DNA from: Paracoccaceae bacterium
GTDB lineage: Bacteria > Pseudomonadota > Alphaproteobacteria > Rhodobacterales > Rhodobacteraceae
Assembly: GCA_020630695.1 (NCBI GenBank)
Contig: JAHDIS010000003.1
Span: 37,167 to 101,166 of the forward strand
DNA: 64,000 nt
Direction of reading: 5' to 3'
Position numbers and translations under genes: made by a program. Positions 18,115-27,908 of the stretch are shown in pieces. The notes beneath the pieces are model-generated. The model had not been told where the DNA came from. It worked only from the letters and a program-made list of their open reading frames with translations, and did not search any database. The stretch's first letter is position 1. Every line of letters begins with the position of its first letter.

Positions 18115-18144
18115 GGAAAAGGCCGGCGCTCTTGCACCGGCCTT
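18115..18144 (-). terminator. Rho-independent terminator after aspS
   Basis: AAGGCCGG (18119-18126) and CCGGCCTT (18137-18144) form a perfect 8-bp stem with a 10-nt loop. On the minus strand it is followed by TTTTCC. It lies 27 nt beyond the aspS stop. Confidence 0.8.
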
Positions 18145-18170
18145 GTCTGATCCTGAGCGATGAATTGCCG

Positions 18171-19952
18171 TCAGTCTTGCGGAATCACGCGCAGCGACAA
18201 TTCCATCAGCTGATCCGGCATCGGATCCGAAGGCGCATTCATCATCAAATCTTCAGCGCGCTGGTTCATCGGGAACATGATGACTTCGCGAATGTTGCTG
18301 GTTCCGGCCAACAGCATCACGATCCGGTCGATCCCTGCAGCACAGCCGCCGTGGGGCGGCGCACCGAATTTAAACGCGTTGACCATGCCACCGAACCGCT
18401 TACGCACCTCGTCTTCGCCGTAGCCTGCCAGTTCAAAAGCTTTGAACATGATTTCGGGACGATGGTTCCGGATCGCACCCGACACCAGCTCATAACCATT
18501 GCAAGCCAGATCGTACTGGTAGCCTTTGACCGCCAGCGGATCTCCGTCCAGCGCTTCCAGACCACCCTGTGGCATGGAAAACGGGTTGTGGCTGAAGTCG
18601 ATCTTGCCGCTTTCTTCGTCCGCTTCGTACATGGGGAAGTCGACGATCCACGCAAAGGCAAATCGGTTCTGATCCGTCAGTCCTTTTTCCTCACCGATCA
18701 CGTCCCGCGCCTTGGCTGCGACACGCTCAAAGTTGGACGGTTTCCCGCCAAGGAAGAACGCGGCATCGCCAACGCCCAGTCCAAGCTGTTCACGGATTGC
18801 TTCTGTCCGTTCGGGCCCGATGTTCTTGGCCAAAGGACCGGCTGCTTCCATGCCGCCGTCCGCTTCACGCCAGAAGATGTAGCCCATGCCGGGCAGACCT
18901 TCTTTCTGAGCAAAGCTGTTCATGCGGTCACAGAACTTGCGGCTGCCGCCGGTCGGCGCCGGGATCGCGCGAATTTCAGTGCCTTCCTGCTCAAGCAGCT
19001 TGGCAAAAATCGCGAAACCCGAACCCCGGAAATGCTCAGACACGTCCTGCATTTCGATTGGGTTACGCAGGTCCGGTTTGTCGCTGCCGTATTTCAGCAT
19101 GGCTTCGGCGTAGGGGATCTGTGGCCAGTCTTCTGGCGCGTCTACTTTCTTGCCGCCGCCGAACTCCTCGAAGACACCCGCAATAACGGGTGCCACGGTA
19201 TCAAACACGTCCTGCTGTTCGACAAAGCTCATCTCAAGGTCGAGCTGATAGAAATCCGTCGGCGACCGGTCGGCACGTGGATCTTCATCGCGGAAACAGG
19301 GCGCAATCTGGAAGTATTTGTCAAAGCCGCTGACCATAATCAGCTGCTTGAACTGCTGAGGAGCCTGCGGAAGCGCATAAAATTTGCCGGGATGCAGGCG
19401 CGACGGCACCAGAAAGTCGCGGGCGCCTTCCGGGCTGGATGCGGTGATGATTGGCGTCTGATACTCACGGAACGCCTTGTCCCACATCCGTTTGCGAACG
19501 CTGGATACAACGTCGCTGCGCAGCGTCATGTTCTTCTGCATCGCCTCACGGCGCAGATCCAGGTAACGATAGCGCAGACGTGTTTCTTCAGGGTATTCCT
19601 GATCGCCAAAGACCATAAGGGGCAACTCGTCCGCTGCGCCCAACACTTCGATGTCCCGCACAAAGACTTCGATTTCACCGGTTGGCAATTTCGCGTTGAT
19701 CAGGCTTTCGTCGCGCGCTTTAACGTTGCCGTCGATCCGAATGCACCACTCGCTGCGCACCTTTTCCACTTCGGAAAACACGGGGCTGTCCGGATCGCAA
19801 AGCACCTGTGTAATACCGAAATGATCGCGCAGATCGATAAAGAGAACGCCCCCGTGATCTCGGATACGGTGGACCCAGCCAGACAGGCGAACAGTGTCGC
19901 CAACATGGGATTTGTTCAGATCGGCACAGGAATGGCTGCGGTAGGCGTGCAT
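18171..19952 (-). CDS. aspS: Aspartyl-tRNA synthetase
   Basis: 593 aa class II synthetase that charges tRNA-Asp; bacterial lineages using GatCAB often have a non-discriminating form that also charges tRNA-Asn. The N-terminal OB-fold has [19 protein letters not shown]. Motif 2 is [19 protein letters not shown], and motif 3 is [11 protein letters not shown] near the C-terminus. The bacterial GAD insertion domain lies between them. The start MHAYRSH is set by AAAGGGAG upstream. The gene is monocistronic with its own terminator. Confidence 0.97.
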   Translation of the reverse strand: MHAYRSHSCADLNKSHVGDTVRLSGWVHRIRDHGGVLFIDLRDHFGITQVLCDPDSPVFSEVEKVRSEWCIRIDGNVKARDESLINAKLPTGEIEVFVRDIEVLGAADELPLMVFGDQEYPEETRLRYRYLDLRREAMQKNMTLRSDVVSSVRKRMWDKAFREYQTPIITASSPEGARDFLVPSRLHPGKFYALPQAPQQFKQLIMVSGFDKYFQIAPCFRDEDPRADRSPTDFYQLDLEMSFVEQQDVFDTVAPVIAGVFEEFGGGKKVDAPEDWPQIPYAEAMLKYGSDKPDLRNPIEMQDVSEHFRGSGFAIFAKLLEQEGTEIRAIPAPTGGSRKFCDRMNSFAQKEGLPGMGYIFWREADGGMEAAGPLAKNIGPERTEAIREQLGLGVGDAAFFLGGKPSNFERVAAKARDVIGEEKGLTDQNRFAFAWIVDFPMYEADEESGKIDFSHNPFSMPQGGLEALDGDPLAVKGYQYDLACNGYELVSGAIRNHRPEIMFKAFELAGYGEDEVRKRFGGMVNAFKFGAPPHGGCAAGIDRIVMLLAGTSNIREVIMFPMNQRAEDLMMNAPSDPMPDQLMELSLRVIPQD

Positions 19953-20233
19953 GGTGCTCCCTTTCACGGGCGATTTCACGTTCGCGCCGATACATACCGG
20001 CTGGCCCGCGAAGTCAAGGGAGGCTGCACCAATCAGGCGTTACAATTCGCGACCGTGGTACATTGGATGAGTCCGCGGCTTTGGCCAAAGGTGGCGCAAT
20101 GCAGCGCCAGCAGACCCAGATTTGGCGATTCCCAAACAAAGTCGGAAGCAAGGCAAAACAAGCCGTGAAAAATGCGACAACGTGGAGCCGCAGAGAATAA
20201 ACGAAGTGTCAATTTTGATTGACACTCATCATT

Positions 20234-20800
20234 CTAGTCCAAATTCTGCATCTCGAGTGTAAAGGTGCACGCCTCTTCGCCACAGGCCTCGCATCCGGTT
20301 TCCGTGCAGAGCATGGCCGGATGGACCAAAGCGCGAAAAAGCGTTTGAAACAGCGTTTCGTGGAACACGCAAAGCGGCTTGTTCGATCTGGTATCCTTGA
20401 TTGAGGGATTGCCCACCAAAGAAAGTTGAGAGGTTTTCGGCGCTTCGAAGGTTGCGGAGCCGCCAAACGTCCAGGCATTCTGTGACGCGGATCGGACAAG
20501 CATCCATGTCGCCAGCGGCCACGGCAGGCGCCGCAGCATGGTCTTGGCGCTCGCAGGGATACGGTATTCCGCAACGATCGCAGCAGCACGGCGTCCGGCC
20601 TCGCGCAGAATTGCTTCACTCTGATCCGAATGAAGATCTCTAACAGATTGATGTATTTCGAAAACTTGTCGTTCTCTTACGTGATCCTGCGGACCGGGCA
20701 AGTAACGCATTCCTGCGCCTTGGAACAAGGCATCGCGCGCGACACCACCAACGGTTTCACCCAACACCTCATGCAAAGGAAGCACCATATTTGCGCTCAT
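20234..20800 (-). CDS. bchJ: BchJ-like protein (bacteriochlorophyll 4-vinyl reductase family, V4R domain)
   Basis: 188 aa. The length, the early VLGETVGGVARDALFQGAGM, the middle WTFGGSATFEA and the C-terminal CETGC-like block (TETGCEACGEEACTFTL) are those of BchJ, a V4R-domain protein linked to bacteriochlorophyll synthesis. Family work places the true 8-vinyl reductase activity in other proteins, so BchJ may be an accessory factor. The ATG at 20800 is preceded by AAGGGG. It stands alone between aspS and carB; no other photosynthesis gene is in the window. The name is based on overall resemblance. Confidence 0.75.
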   Translation of the reverse strand: MSANMVLPLHEVLGETVGGVARDALFQGAGMRYLPGPQDHVRERQVFEIHQSVRDLHSDQSEAILREAGRRAAAIVAEYRIPASAKTMLRRLPWPLATWMLVRSASQNAWTFGGSATFEAPKTSQLSLVGNPSIKDTRSNKPLCVFHETLFQTLFRALVHPAMLCTETGCEACGEEACTFTLEMQNLD

Positions 20801-21068
20801 GAACCCCTTACCACGGGGTGGCCGCAATAGACCTGGCGTCGGCTCTACCATTGACCCGTCCTTTGGCGCGCGTCTGCACGTCGCTTGTTACTGGCGGCTC
20901 TTGCCACAAAACCCAACCAGCAACGTGTCCCGGACTTGCTCTAGCCATGCCAATTCGGGGTCACTCGGCAAAATGGCCTTCGCAGAAACGAGCCGCACTG
21001 GTCAAAAAAGGCCTATCCCGGATAGAAGCGTGGGTCGGCAAGCTCAATACATATTCAACATTCAAATA

Positions 21069-21086
21069 TGTCACTCAAAGTTTACA
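21069..21086. promoter_or_regulatory. TGT-N12-ACA element, possible PpsR/CrtJ site
   Basis: TGTCACTCAAAGTTTACA fits the PpsR/CrtJ recognition pattern TGT-N12-ACA, with the inner TGTCA and TTACA bases also close to consensus. It lies 269 nt upstream of bchJ, whose family is often under PpsR control. Short motif, so chance is possible. Confidence 0.3.
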
Positions 21087-21174
21087 CTATCAGAAAAAAA
21101 CTGGGCCGTCCCGCCTTCATTTGTGTCCGCCAAGGCAGAGTCGTGATTATCAGGGCTTGAACGTCACCTGCGCA

Positions 21175-21192
21175 TGTCTATAACCCGCAACA
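21175..21192. promoter_or_regulatory. Second TGT-N12-ACA element
   Basis: TGTCTATAACCCGCAACA is a second match to TGT-N12-ACA, 106 bp from the first, which is about ten helical turns. PpsR-type repressors bind pairs of sites cooperatively. It also lies 61 nt before the carB start, so any regulation could concern either gene. Confidence 0.25.
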
Positions 21193-21252
21193 ATTTGCGG
21201 GCAGGGGGCGACTCTCTGCCCGGCTGCCCCACGCCCAATGACGAGGTCTGCC

Positions 21253-24200
21253 ATGCCCAAACGTACCGATATCAAATCCATCATGATCATCGGAGCCGGG
21301 CCCATCGTGATCGGGCAGGCCTGCGAATTCGACTACTCCGGCGCGCAAGCCTGCAAAGCCCTGCGAGAAGAAGGGTACCGGGTCATTCTGGTAAACTCCA
21401 ACCCGGCAACAATCATGACAGACCCCGGTCTGGCAGACGCCACCTACATCGAACCGATCACACCAGAAGTGGTCGCCAAGATCATCGAGAAAGAGCGTCC
21501 CGACGCTCTGCTGCCCACAATGGGTGGTCAGACCGGCTTGAACACTTCGCTCGCGCTGGAAGAGATGGGCGTGCTTGAAGAATTCAACGTGGAAATGATC
21601 GGCGCCAAGCGCGAGGCCATCGAAATGGCCGAAGACCGCAAGCTGTTCCGCGAAGCGATGGACCGGCTGGGCATCGAAAACCCCAAGGCAACAATCATCA
21701 CCGCACCGTTCGAACAGGCGGAAGGCAACACACCGTGGCCTCGCATTCAGGGCATCAAGCGTTCTCGCCTGTTGGACGAAGGCGAAAAACTGGCGCTTGA
21801 GGCGTTGGAAGACATCGGCCTGCCTGCTGTGATCCGTCCGGCATTTACCCTCGGCGGTACAGGCGGCGGCGTTGCGTACAATCGCGAAGACTACATCCAC
21901 TTCTGCCGCTCGGGCATGGATGCCTCGCCCGTGGGTCAGATCCTCGTGGATGAAAGCCTGCTGGGTTGGAAAGAGTACGAGATGGAAGTGGTCCGTGACA
22001 CGGCCGACAACGCCATCATCGTCTGCTCTATTGAAAACGTCGATCCTATGGGCGTGCACACCGGCGACAGCATCACCGTTGCCCCGGCTCTGACGCTGAC
22101 CGACAAGGAATACCAAATCATGCGCAACGGCTCGATTGCCGTGTTGCGCGAGATCGGTGTCGAAACTGGCGGGTCCAATGTACAATGGGCGGTGAACCCC
22201 GAAAATGGCCGTATGGTTGTCATCGAGATGAACCCACGTGTCTCGCGATCCTCTGCGCTGGCCTCCAAGGCCACAGGCTTCCCGATCGCCAAGATCGCCG
22301 CGAAACTGGCCGTGGGTTACACGCTGGACGAGCTGGACAATGACATCACCAAGGTGACCCCGGCCAGCTTCGAGCCAACCATCGATTATGTCGTCACCAA
22401 GATCCCGAAATTCGCGTTCGAAAAATTCCCCGGCTCCGAAGCCTATCTGACCACAGCGATGAAATCCGTCGGCGAAGCCATGGCCATCGGTCGCACCATC
22501 CACGAGTCGCTGCAAAAAGCGCTCGCCTCGATGGAATCCGGCCTCACGGGCTTTGACGAGGTCGAGATTGCCGGTGCACCGGATAAGGCAGCCGTCATCA
22601 AGGCAATTTCGGAACAAACACCTGATCGAATGCGCACGATTGCGCAGGCCATGCGCCACGGCCTGACCGATGACGAAATCCACGGCGCCACCATGTTCGA
22701 CCCATGGTTCCTGGCCCGGATCCGCGAAATCATCGAAGCCGAAGAAGACGTGAAGGCAAATGGCCTGCCTCAAGACGACAACCGCATGCGCGCACTCAAG
22801 ATGCTTGGCTTTACCGATGCTCGCCTCGCCAAGCTGACCGGCTTTTCCGAAAGCGATGTCCGCAAGGCCCGCCACGGTCTGGGGGTGACAGCCGTCTTTA
22901 AACGCATCGACACCTGCGCCGCAGAATTCGAAGCGCAGACACCCTACATGTATTCGACCTACGAAACCCCGATGATGGGCGAAGTGGAATGCGAAGCGCG
23001 CCCCTCGGACCGCAAGAAAGTGGTCATTCTGGGCGGTGGTCCAAACCGCATCGGACAAGGGATCGAATTTGATTACTGCTGCTGTCATGCATGTTTCGCC
23101 CTGACCGAGACGGGCTATGAGACGATCATGATCAACTGCAACCCCGAGACCGTGTCGACCGACTACGACACCTCGGACCGTCTGTACTTTGAGCCGCTGA
23201 CCTTTGAACACGTCATGGAAATTCTGGCGAAGGAAAAGGAAAACGGCACTCTGCATGGCGTGATCGTGCAGTTCGGTGGCCAGACCCCGCTCAAGCTCGC
23301 CAATGCGCTGGAAGCAGAGGGCATTCCGATCCTCGGCACCACGCCCGACGCCATCGATCTGGCCGAAGACCGTGAACGGTTCCAGGCGCTCGTTAACCAA
23401 CTGGGCCTCAAACAGCCCAAGAACGGCATCGCCTCAACGGACGCACAGGCCTTGGCCATCGCCGAAGACATCGGCTTCCCGCTGGTGATCCGCCCCTCTT
23501 ACGTGCTGGGCGGCCGCGCTATGGAAATCGTACGCGATATGGCGAACCTTGAGCGCTACATCAACGAAGCCGTTGTCGTGTCTGGCGACAGCCCCGTTCT
23601 GCTCGACAGCTATCTGTCCGGCGCAGTGGAACTGGATGTGGACGCACTCTGCGATGGCACCGACGTACACGTGGCCGGTATAATGCAGCACATCGAAGAG
23701 GCCGGCGTGCACTCGGGCGACTCGGCTTGCTCCTTGCCGCCCTACTCGCTCTCTGATGACGTGCTGGCGCGCATCAAGGAGCAGACAGTCGCATTGGCCA
23801 AGGCGCTCAACGTGGTGGGCCTGATGAATGTGCAGTTCGCAATCAAGGACGATGAGATCTACCTGATCGAGGTGAACCCTCGCGCATCGCGGACCGTGCC
23901 ATTCGTGGCCAAGGCCACCGACAGCGCCATCGCCTCCATCGCAGCCCGCGTCATGGCGGGTGAACCACTGACCACATTCCCGATGCGGGAAGGCCACGCC
24001 ATGTCGACCGACTATGACACCGATGTGCCAATGGCCGATCCGATGACGCTGGCCGATCCGAACATGCCTTGGTTCTCTGTCAAAGAAGCGGTGCTGCCCT
24101 TCGCCCGCTTCCCGGGCGTTGACACCATTCTGGGGCCAGAGATGCGTTCGACCGGCGAAGTCATGGGTTGGGACCGCAGCTTCCCCCGCGCGTTCCTCAA

Positions 24201-24624
24201 GGCGCAAATGGGTGCAGGCACCGACCTGCCCACCGAAGGCGCTGTGTTCTTCTCGATCAAGAACGACGACAAAACCGCCCAACTGGTGGAAACCGCCCAA
24301 TTGCTGGTGGACCTCGGCTTCTCGATCGTTGCGACCTCGGGCACGGCCAGCTTCCTTGCCGATAACGGTATCGAGGCGGAAGTGGTCAAAAAGGTCTACG
24401 AAGGCCGCCCGAACGTCACCGACATCATGAAAGATGGCGGTATCCAGCTGGTCATGAACACCACCGAAGGCGCCGCAGCGGTCGAGGACTCACGCTCTAT
24501 CCGCTCCATCGCCCTCTACGACAAAATCCCCTACTACACGACCGCCGCAGGCGCCCATGCCGCAGCGCTGGCCATGCAGGCCCGTGAAGAAGGAGAGTTG
24601 GTGGTGAAGTCTCTGCAGGGCTAG
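21253..24624 (+). CDS. carB: Carbamoyl-phosphate synthase large subunit
   Basis: 1123 aa, synthesises carbamoyl phosphate for arginine and pyrimidines from bicarbonate, glutamine-derived ammonia and two ATP. Two homologous ATP-grasp halves are clear: the first begins with [20 protein letters not shown], the second with [19 protein letters not shown] at about residue 595. The C-terminal MGS-like allosteric domain includes [18 protein letters not shown]. The ATG at 21253 has GAGG upstream. The partner carA is not in the window. The stop lies one base from the convergent accessory cassette. Confidence 0.97.
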   Translation: MPKRTDIKSIMIIGAGPIVIGQACEFDYSGAQACKALREEGYRVILVNSNPATIMTDPGLADATYIEPITPEVVAKIIEKERPDALLPTMGGQTGLNTSLALEEMGVLEEFNVEMIGAKREAIEMAEDRKLFREAMDRLGIENPKATIITAPFEQAEGNTPWPRIQGIKRSRLLDEGEKLALEALEDIGLPAVIRPAFTLGGTGGGVAYNREDYIHFCRSGMDASPVGQILVDESLLGWKEYEMEVVRDTADNAIIVCSIENVDPMGVHTGDSITVAPALTLTDKEYQIMRNGSIAVLREIGVETGGSNVQWAVNPENGRMVVIEMNPRVSRSSALASKATGFPIAKIAAKLAVGYTLDELDNDITKVTPASFEPTIDYVVTKIPKFAFEKFPGSEAYLTTAMKSVGEAMAIGRTIHESLQKALASMESGLTGFDEVEIAGAPDKAAVIKAISEQTPDRMRTIAQAMRHGLTDDEIHGATMFDPWFLARIREIIEAEEDVKANGLPQDDNRMRALKMLGFTDARLAKLTGFSESDVRKARHGLGVTAVFKRIDTCAAEFEAQTPYMYSTYETPMMGEVECEARPSDRKKVVILGGGPNRIGQGIEFDYCCCHACFALTETGYETIMINCNPETVSTDYDTSDRLYFEPLTFEHVMEILAKEKENGTLHGVIVQFGGQTPLKLANALEAEGIPILGTTPDAIDLAEDRERFQALVNQLGLKQPKNGIASTDAQALAIAEDIGFPLVIRPSYVLGGRAMEIVRDMANLERYINEAVVVSGDSPVLLDSYLSGAVELDVDALCDGTDVHVAGIMQHIEEAGVHSGDSACSLPPYSLSDDVLARIKEQTVALAKALNVVGLMNVQFAIKDDEIYLIEVNPRASRTVPFVAKATDSAIASIAARVMAGEPLTTFPMREGHAMSTDYDTDVPMADPMTLADPNMPWFSVKEAVLPFARFPGVDTILGPEMRSTGEVMGWDRSFPRAFLKAQMGAGTDLPTEGAVFFSIKNDDKTAQLVETAQLLVDLGFSIVATSGTASFLADNGIEAEVVKKVYEGRPNVTDIMKDGGIQLVMNTTEGAAAVEDSRSIRSIALYDKIPYYTTAAGAHAAALAMQAREEGELVVKSLQG

Positions 24625-24625
24625 G

Positions 24626-25000
24626 CTAGTGCGCACACTCGCAAAACTGGTCAAAATAACCCAGCCGCAAGATGTACGCGATCAAAACAATTGGGGCTAT
24701 CGGTAACCCGAACAACACTATTATTGTTGAGTCCGCGATTAGTGCGATCATGGTATTGCGTTCATCTTTCACGCGAACGCAATAGTCTAGTTTGACACAA
24801 ACTTCTTGGAATATTACGCCTCGAGACTTCTCGAAAGTCTCAGCTATCTTTTGTTCTATCACCTGCAATTTGGCTTTTATACGATCTCTCGTCCAAGCCG
24901 AAACTGTCAAATCCGGTGTTTCACCTCGCGTCATCTCTTCAACGACCTTGATCTCTAATTCTTCCAGAGAAACAGTCATCAGCTGATCAATATTTTTCAT
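24626..25000 (-). CDS. Small membrane protein of the accessory cassette
   Basis: 124 aa. The first 80 residues are soluble and helical/coiled-coil-like (SLEELEIKVVEEMTRGE, IKAKLQVIEQKIAETFEKSR). Residues about 84-115 are strongly hydrophobic (IALIADSTIIVLFGLPIAPI, VLIAYILRL) and should form a membrane hairpin or anchor. The tail has two Cys (FCECAH). AGAGG precedes the ATG. It is the second gene after the Clp-fold protease, 9 nt away, so it is likely a membrane partner or target of that protein. The DNA is visibly AT-richer than the neighbouring genes. No known family recognised. Confidence 0.75.
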   Translation of the reverse strand: MKNIDQLMTVSLEELEIKVVEEMTRGETPDLTVSAWTRDRIKAKLQVIEQKIAETFEKSRGVIFQEVCVKLDYCVRVKDERNTMIALIADSTIIVLFGLPIAPIVLIAYILRLGYFDQFCECAH

Positions 25001-25009
25001 TTCAACCTC

Positions 25010-25885
25010 TTATTTGGAGAGTGGTGGATCATCGCCTTGTACTACGACAGAATACGTTTCTTGTTCAAAAAATTTACTGGCCCCACGAGCATCTGAATCA
25101 AATGAATAAAGGCAGTGGAGAAGTGATATTTTTTTCCAAAGTTCTTCGTCTGGGGGAAGATAGGTTACGTTGAGGCCCAACCGCTTTGCTTCTCTATGAT
25201 TAATAACCGATCCATGAGACTTAAAATCATCTCTAGTACACAACTTGCGAACTGTATCTCGCAGCATTTCTTGCTTGTTAGACATCATGCCATCGCGCAA
25301 GAGGCTCTCAGCTAACGCGTCAGTCTGTTTTTGAGCGAAGTCAGCAGCTATGGACAGACGAATATCATTAGTCTTCTCTCGATATTCTTTATGACTCAAA
25401 ATTGATACTGGAATAGGCCCTACTGCTGGTTCGATGGGACCCAGTTCAGAGGTGGCGCCCATTAATATTTCGTCCGCCGCAAGACAAACCAAAGTTCCGT
25501 TGCTTTTTGCCCTCAGTGCAACGATGGCTCGAAAGCCTGCTAGAATTTCCTTGAGTGCAGAAGTAATACCTTCAGCCGCGTCTGTTTCACCACCATCAGT
25601 TTCAATGAGTATATCTATATTTTGCCCCTGAAATGGGCTAATAACTTCGCTCAAACGCCTAATATCTTCACTTCGTATCTTGGCGTTTAAGAAAGGGCTT
25701 GAGAAGTAGACTACGAGCGGACGACCAGTGAGCCGCTGGATATCGCGTATCAAGAGTTGGCGTAGAAATCTATCTTTGTTCTCTGCGAAAAAAAGCGGGC
25801 TGTGTGAAGATAGAGTCTCCGACCTAGGCCAAGACTCATCACTATTTAACTTCTGCCGCCACTTTTCTGTTTTCTTCCCACTCAT
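25010..25885 (-). CDS. SDH-family Clp-fold serine proteinase
   Basis: 291 aa. Residues about 55-190 follow the SDH/SppA-like ClpP fold: PLVVYFSSPFLNAKI, then IDILIETDGGETDAAEGI, then ALRAKSNGTLVCLAADEILM, where the Ser of KSNGT is the likely nucleophile, and SELGPIEPAVG, the family's signature. No signal peptide is seen, so it should be cytosolic, possibly docked to the membrane by its small partner. A GAGGAAG ribosome site precedes the ATG. The gene is AT-rich compared with carB and gpmI on either side, which suggests acquisition by transfer. The peptide substrate is unknown. Confidence 0.85.
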   Translation of the reverse strand: MSGKKTEKWRQKLNSDESWPRSETLSSHSPLFFAENKDRFLRQLLIRDIQRLTGRPLVVYFSSPFLNAKIRSEDIRRLSEVISPFQGQNIDILIETDGGETDAAEGITSALKEILAGFRAIVALRAKSNGTLVCLAADEILMGATSELGPIEPAVGPIPVSILSHKEYREKTNDIRLSIAADFAQKQTDALAESLLRDGMMSNKQEMLRDTVRKLCTRDDFKSHGSVINHREAKRLGLNVTYLPPDEELWKKISLLHCLYSFDSDARGASKFFEQETYSVVVQGDDPPLSK

Positions 25886-26399
25886 TCTCTTCCTCGCATT
25901 CGACCTGCAGCCAATATGGCAGAGTCTCTCCGCGAGGTTGAGGCTTAGCTTTATGAAAAGTAGAATTCAACAGCTTTGGGCGCCGCTTTGGTTGTGCCAT
26001 TTTTTCAAATAGGTCCATCTTCTCCCCACTTCGCCATTGTCTTGATGACCATTATTTTAGTAACTTTCTACCAGTATTACGTGTGTCTTGCACCATATTT
26101 TGAACCGCTGTCGGGTTTTGCTGCGGCTTGCGCCATATCTTACTCAAAAGGGCGGCTTTTCGAGGAAAATATTGTGGCAAATCTGCCACAATTCAAGCCC
26201 TGAAAAGATGAAAAAATCGTTAGCCATGAGTACGGTGCATACTGACATATGTTTCAAATGCCGGGACGTGACGGCCGAATTCACACCAACTAACTATCCG
26301 CCGACTGAAGTCTTTGGGCCATTCTGTCAGCATGTACATCGGTTGTGCATCCCCTGCCCCCCCTGCTAAACCGCCACCGAACGCAGTCCGGAGGTCCCC
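25886..26399. other. 514-nt AT-rich intergenic region upstream of the accessory cassette and gpmI
   Basis: Divergent gap with low GC content continuing from the cassette up to about 26220, then returning to GC-rich sequence. It must hold promoters for both sides. Short open frames on the plus strand have no family features or ribosome sites and were not called. One strong hairpin is listed separately. Confidence 0.6.
26171..26192. other. Perfect hairpin, 9-bp stem
   Basis: ATTGTGGCA and TGCCACAAT pair perfectly around an AATC loop in the AT-rich gap upstream of gpmI. There is no T-run on the plus strand, while the minus strand continues ATATTTTCC. It could be an operator, a transcript structure or the end of a transcript from an unseen minus-strand gene. 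Confidence 0.5.
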
Positions 26400-27908
26400 A
26401 TGAGCAAACCCGTCATCCTTACCATTCTTGACGGCTGGGGCCTGTCCGAAGACACCAAAGCAAACGCGCCGCATTTGGCCAAGACGCCTACGATGGACCG
26501 GCTCATGGCGACCTGCCCGAACGCTACGCTGATCACCCATGGCCCCGACGTGGGTCTGCCCAAGGGCCAGATGGGTAATTCCGAGGTGGGTCATACGAAC
26601 ATCGGTGCGGGCCGGGTGGTTGCGATGGATCTCGGCGCTATCGATCTGGCGATCGAAGACGGATCATTCTTTGAGAACGCGGCGCTGCTGGACTTCGCTG
26701 CACGGGTCAAAGCCGCCAAAGGCCGCGCGCATGTGATGGGCGTGGTCAGCGATGGCGGTGTGCATGGTCACATTGAACATGTCAAAGCCGCGCTTAAGGC
26801 GCTCACTGATCAGGGTCTTGAGGTGATCCTGCATGCGATCACCGACGGGCGCGATGTGGCGCCTCAATCCGCCGATGCCTTCCTGACTGATCTCAGCGCC
26901 GCCCTTCCTCAGGGCGCACGGATCGGCACCGTGATCGGCCGTTACTACGCCATGGACCGCGACACGCGCTGGGACCGGGTCGAGCAAGCCTATCGGGCCA
27001 TGATCCTGGGCAAAGGCGAAGCGGCGACGTCGGCCATTGAGGCGGTGGAACAAAGCTATGCCGCAGGCAAAACGGATGAGTTCATCCCGGCGACAGTGAT
27101 CGGTGATTATGCAGGGTTGGACGAAGGCGATGGATATTTCTGCCTGAATTTCCGTGCCGACCGCGCGCGCGAAATCCTGTCAGCCATTGGCGATCCGGAT
27201 TTTGACGGTTTTGCACGCGAGCGCCCTGATTTGTCTGCTCTGCTGGGCATGGTGGATTACTCCAAGGCGCATGACGCTTTCATGACCACGGCCTACCCCA
27301 AACAGGACATCATCAACACGCTGGGTGAATGGGTAGCCAAGCAGGGCAAATCCCAGTACCGCCTCGCCGAGACAGAAAAATACCCGCATGTGACATTCTT
27401 TCTGAACGGCGGGCAGGAACAGCCGGAGCCGGGCGAAGACCGCTTCATGCCCAAATCGCCACAGGTTACCACCTACGACATGCAGCCCGAGATGAGCGCG
27501 CCCGAAGTGACCGAGCGTTTTCTTGCCGCCATTGACCATGGCTATGACCTGATCGTTGTGAACTACGCCAACCCGGATATGGTTGGCCACACAGGCGATC
27601 TGCAGGCTGCCATGAAGGCTTGCGAAGCGGTGGATGAAGGGTTGGGCCAGGTGGTGTCAAAGCTGGAACAGGTGGGCGGTGCAATGCTGGTGATCGCGGA
27701 TCACGGCAATTGCGAAGTCATGGTCGATCCTGAAACCGGCGGGCCGCATACGGCGCATACCACGAACCTTGTGCCTGCGATCCTGTTTGGCGGACCGGAT
27801 GGCTCGGATCTCAAGGCCGGGCGGCTGGCAGACGTGGCGCCCACTTTGCTGGCGCTTATGGGGCTGGACCAGCCCCCCGAGATGACCGGTAAGAGCCTGA
27901 TCGCATGA
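26400..27908 (+). CDS. gpmI: 2,3-bisphosphoglycerate-independent phosphoglycerate mutase
   Basis: 502 aa manganese-dependent enzyme of glycolysis/gluconeogenesis that interconverts 3- and 2-phosphoglycerate. DGWG at 11-14 carries a metal Asp; the phosphorylated Ser is Ser61 in QMGNSEVGH. ITDGRDVAP, NFRADRAREI and VIADHGNCE with PHTAHTTN supply the other substrate and metal ligands. GGAGG lies before the ATG. Its stop overlaps the envC start by 4 nt, opening a gpmI-envC-ctpA operon. Confidence 0.97.
   Translation: MSKPVILTILDGWGLSEDTKANAPHLAKTPTMDRLMATCPNATLITHGPDVGLPKGQMGNSEVGHTNIGAGRVVAMDLGAIDLAIEDGSFFENAALLDFAARVKAAKGRAHVMGVVSDGGVHGHIEHVKAALKALTDQGLEVILHAITDGRDVAPQSADAFLTDLSAALPQGARIGTVIGRYYAMDRDTRWDRVEQAYRAMILGKGEAATSAIEAVEQSYAAGKTDEFIPATVIGDYAGLDEGDGYFCLNFRADRAREILSAIGDPDFDGFARERPDLSALLGMVDYSKAHDAFMTTAYPKQDIINTLGEWVAKQGKSQYRLAETEKYPHVTFFLNGGQEQPEPGEDRFMPKSPQVTTYDMQPEMSAPEVTERFLAAIDHGYDLIVVNYANPDMVGHTGDLQAAMKACEAVDEGLGQVVSKLEQVGGAMLVIADHGNCEVMVDPETGGPHTAHTTNLVPAILFGGPDGSDLKAGRLADVAPTLLALMGLDQPPEMTGKSLIA

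Larger units (their letters stand above)
20801..21252. other. 452-nt intergenic region between bchJ and carB
   Basis: Divergent promoter region with no convincing gene. Short open frames here have no ribosome site and unlikely composition. It contains an A/T-rich core around 21050-21110 and two TGT-N12-ACA elements listed separately. Confidence 0.6.

Noticed and set aside
18132..20168. Very long open frame opposite aspS
   Set aside because: It is the antisense shadow of aspS, whose class II synthetase motifs are unmistakable on the other strand.
20818..21183. Two overlapping plus-strand frames between bchJ and carB
   Set aside because: Unlikely amino-acid composition, no ribosome site, and they cover the divergent promoter region.
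21178..23400. Long open frame opposite carB
   Set aside because: Shadow of carB in GC-rich sequence; no recognisable motif or ribosome site.
25976..26203. 75-codon hydrophobic frame upstream of gpmI
   Set aside because: No ribosome site, no family resemblance and a start inside AT-rich intergenic DNA.
26208..26369. Cys-rich 53-codon frame ahead of gpmI
   Set aside because: No good ribosome site and low-complexity Cys/Pro end; probably chance.
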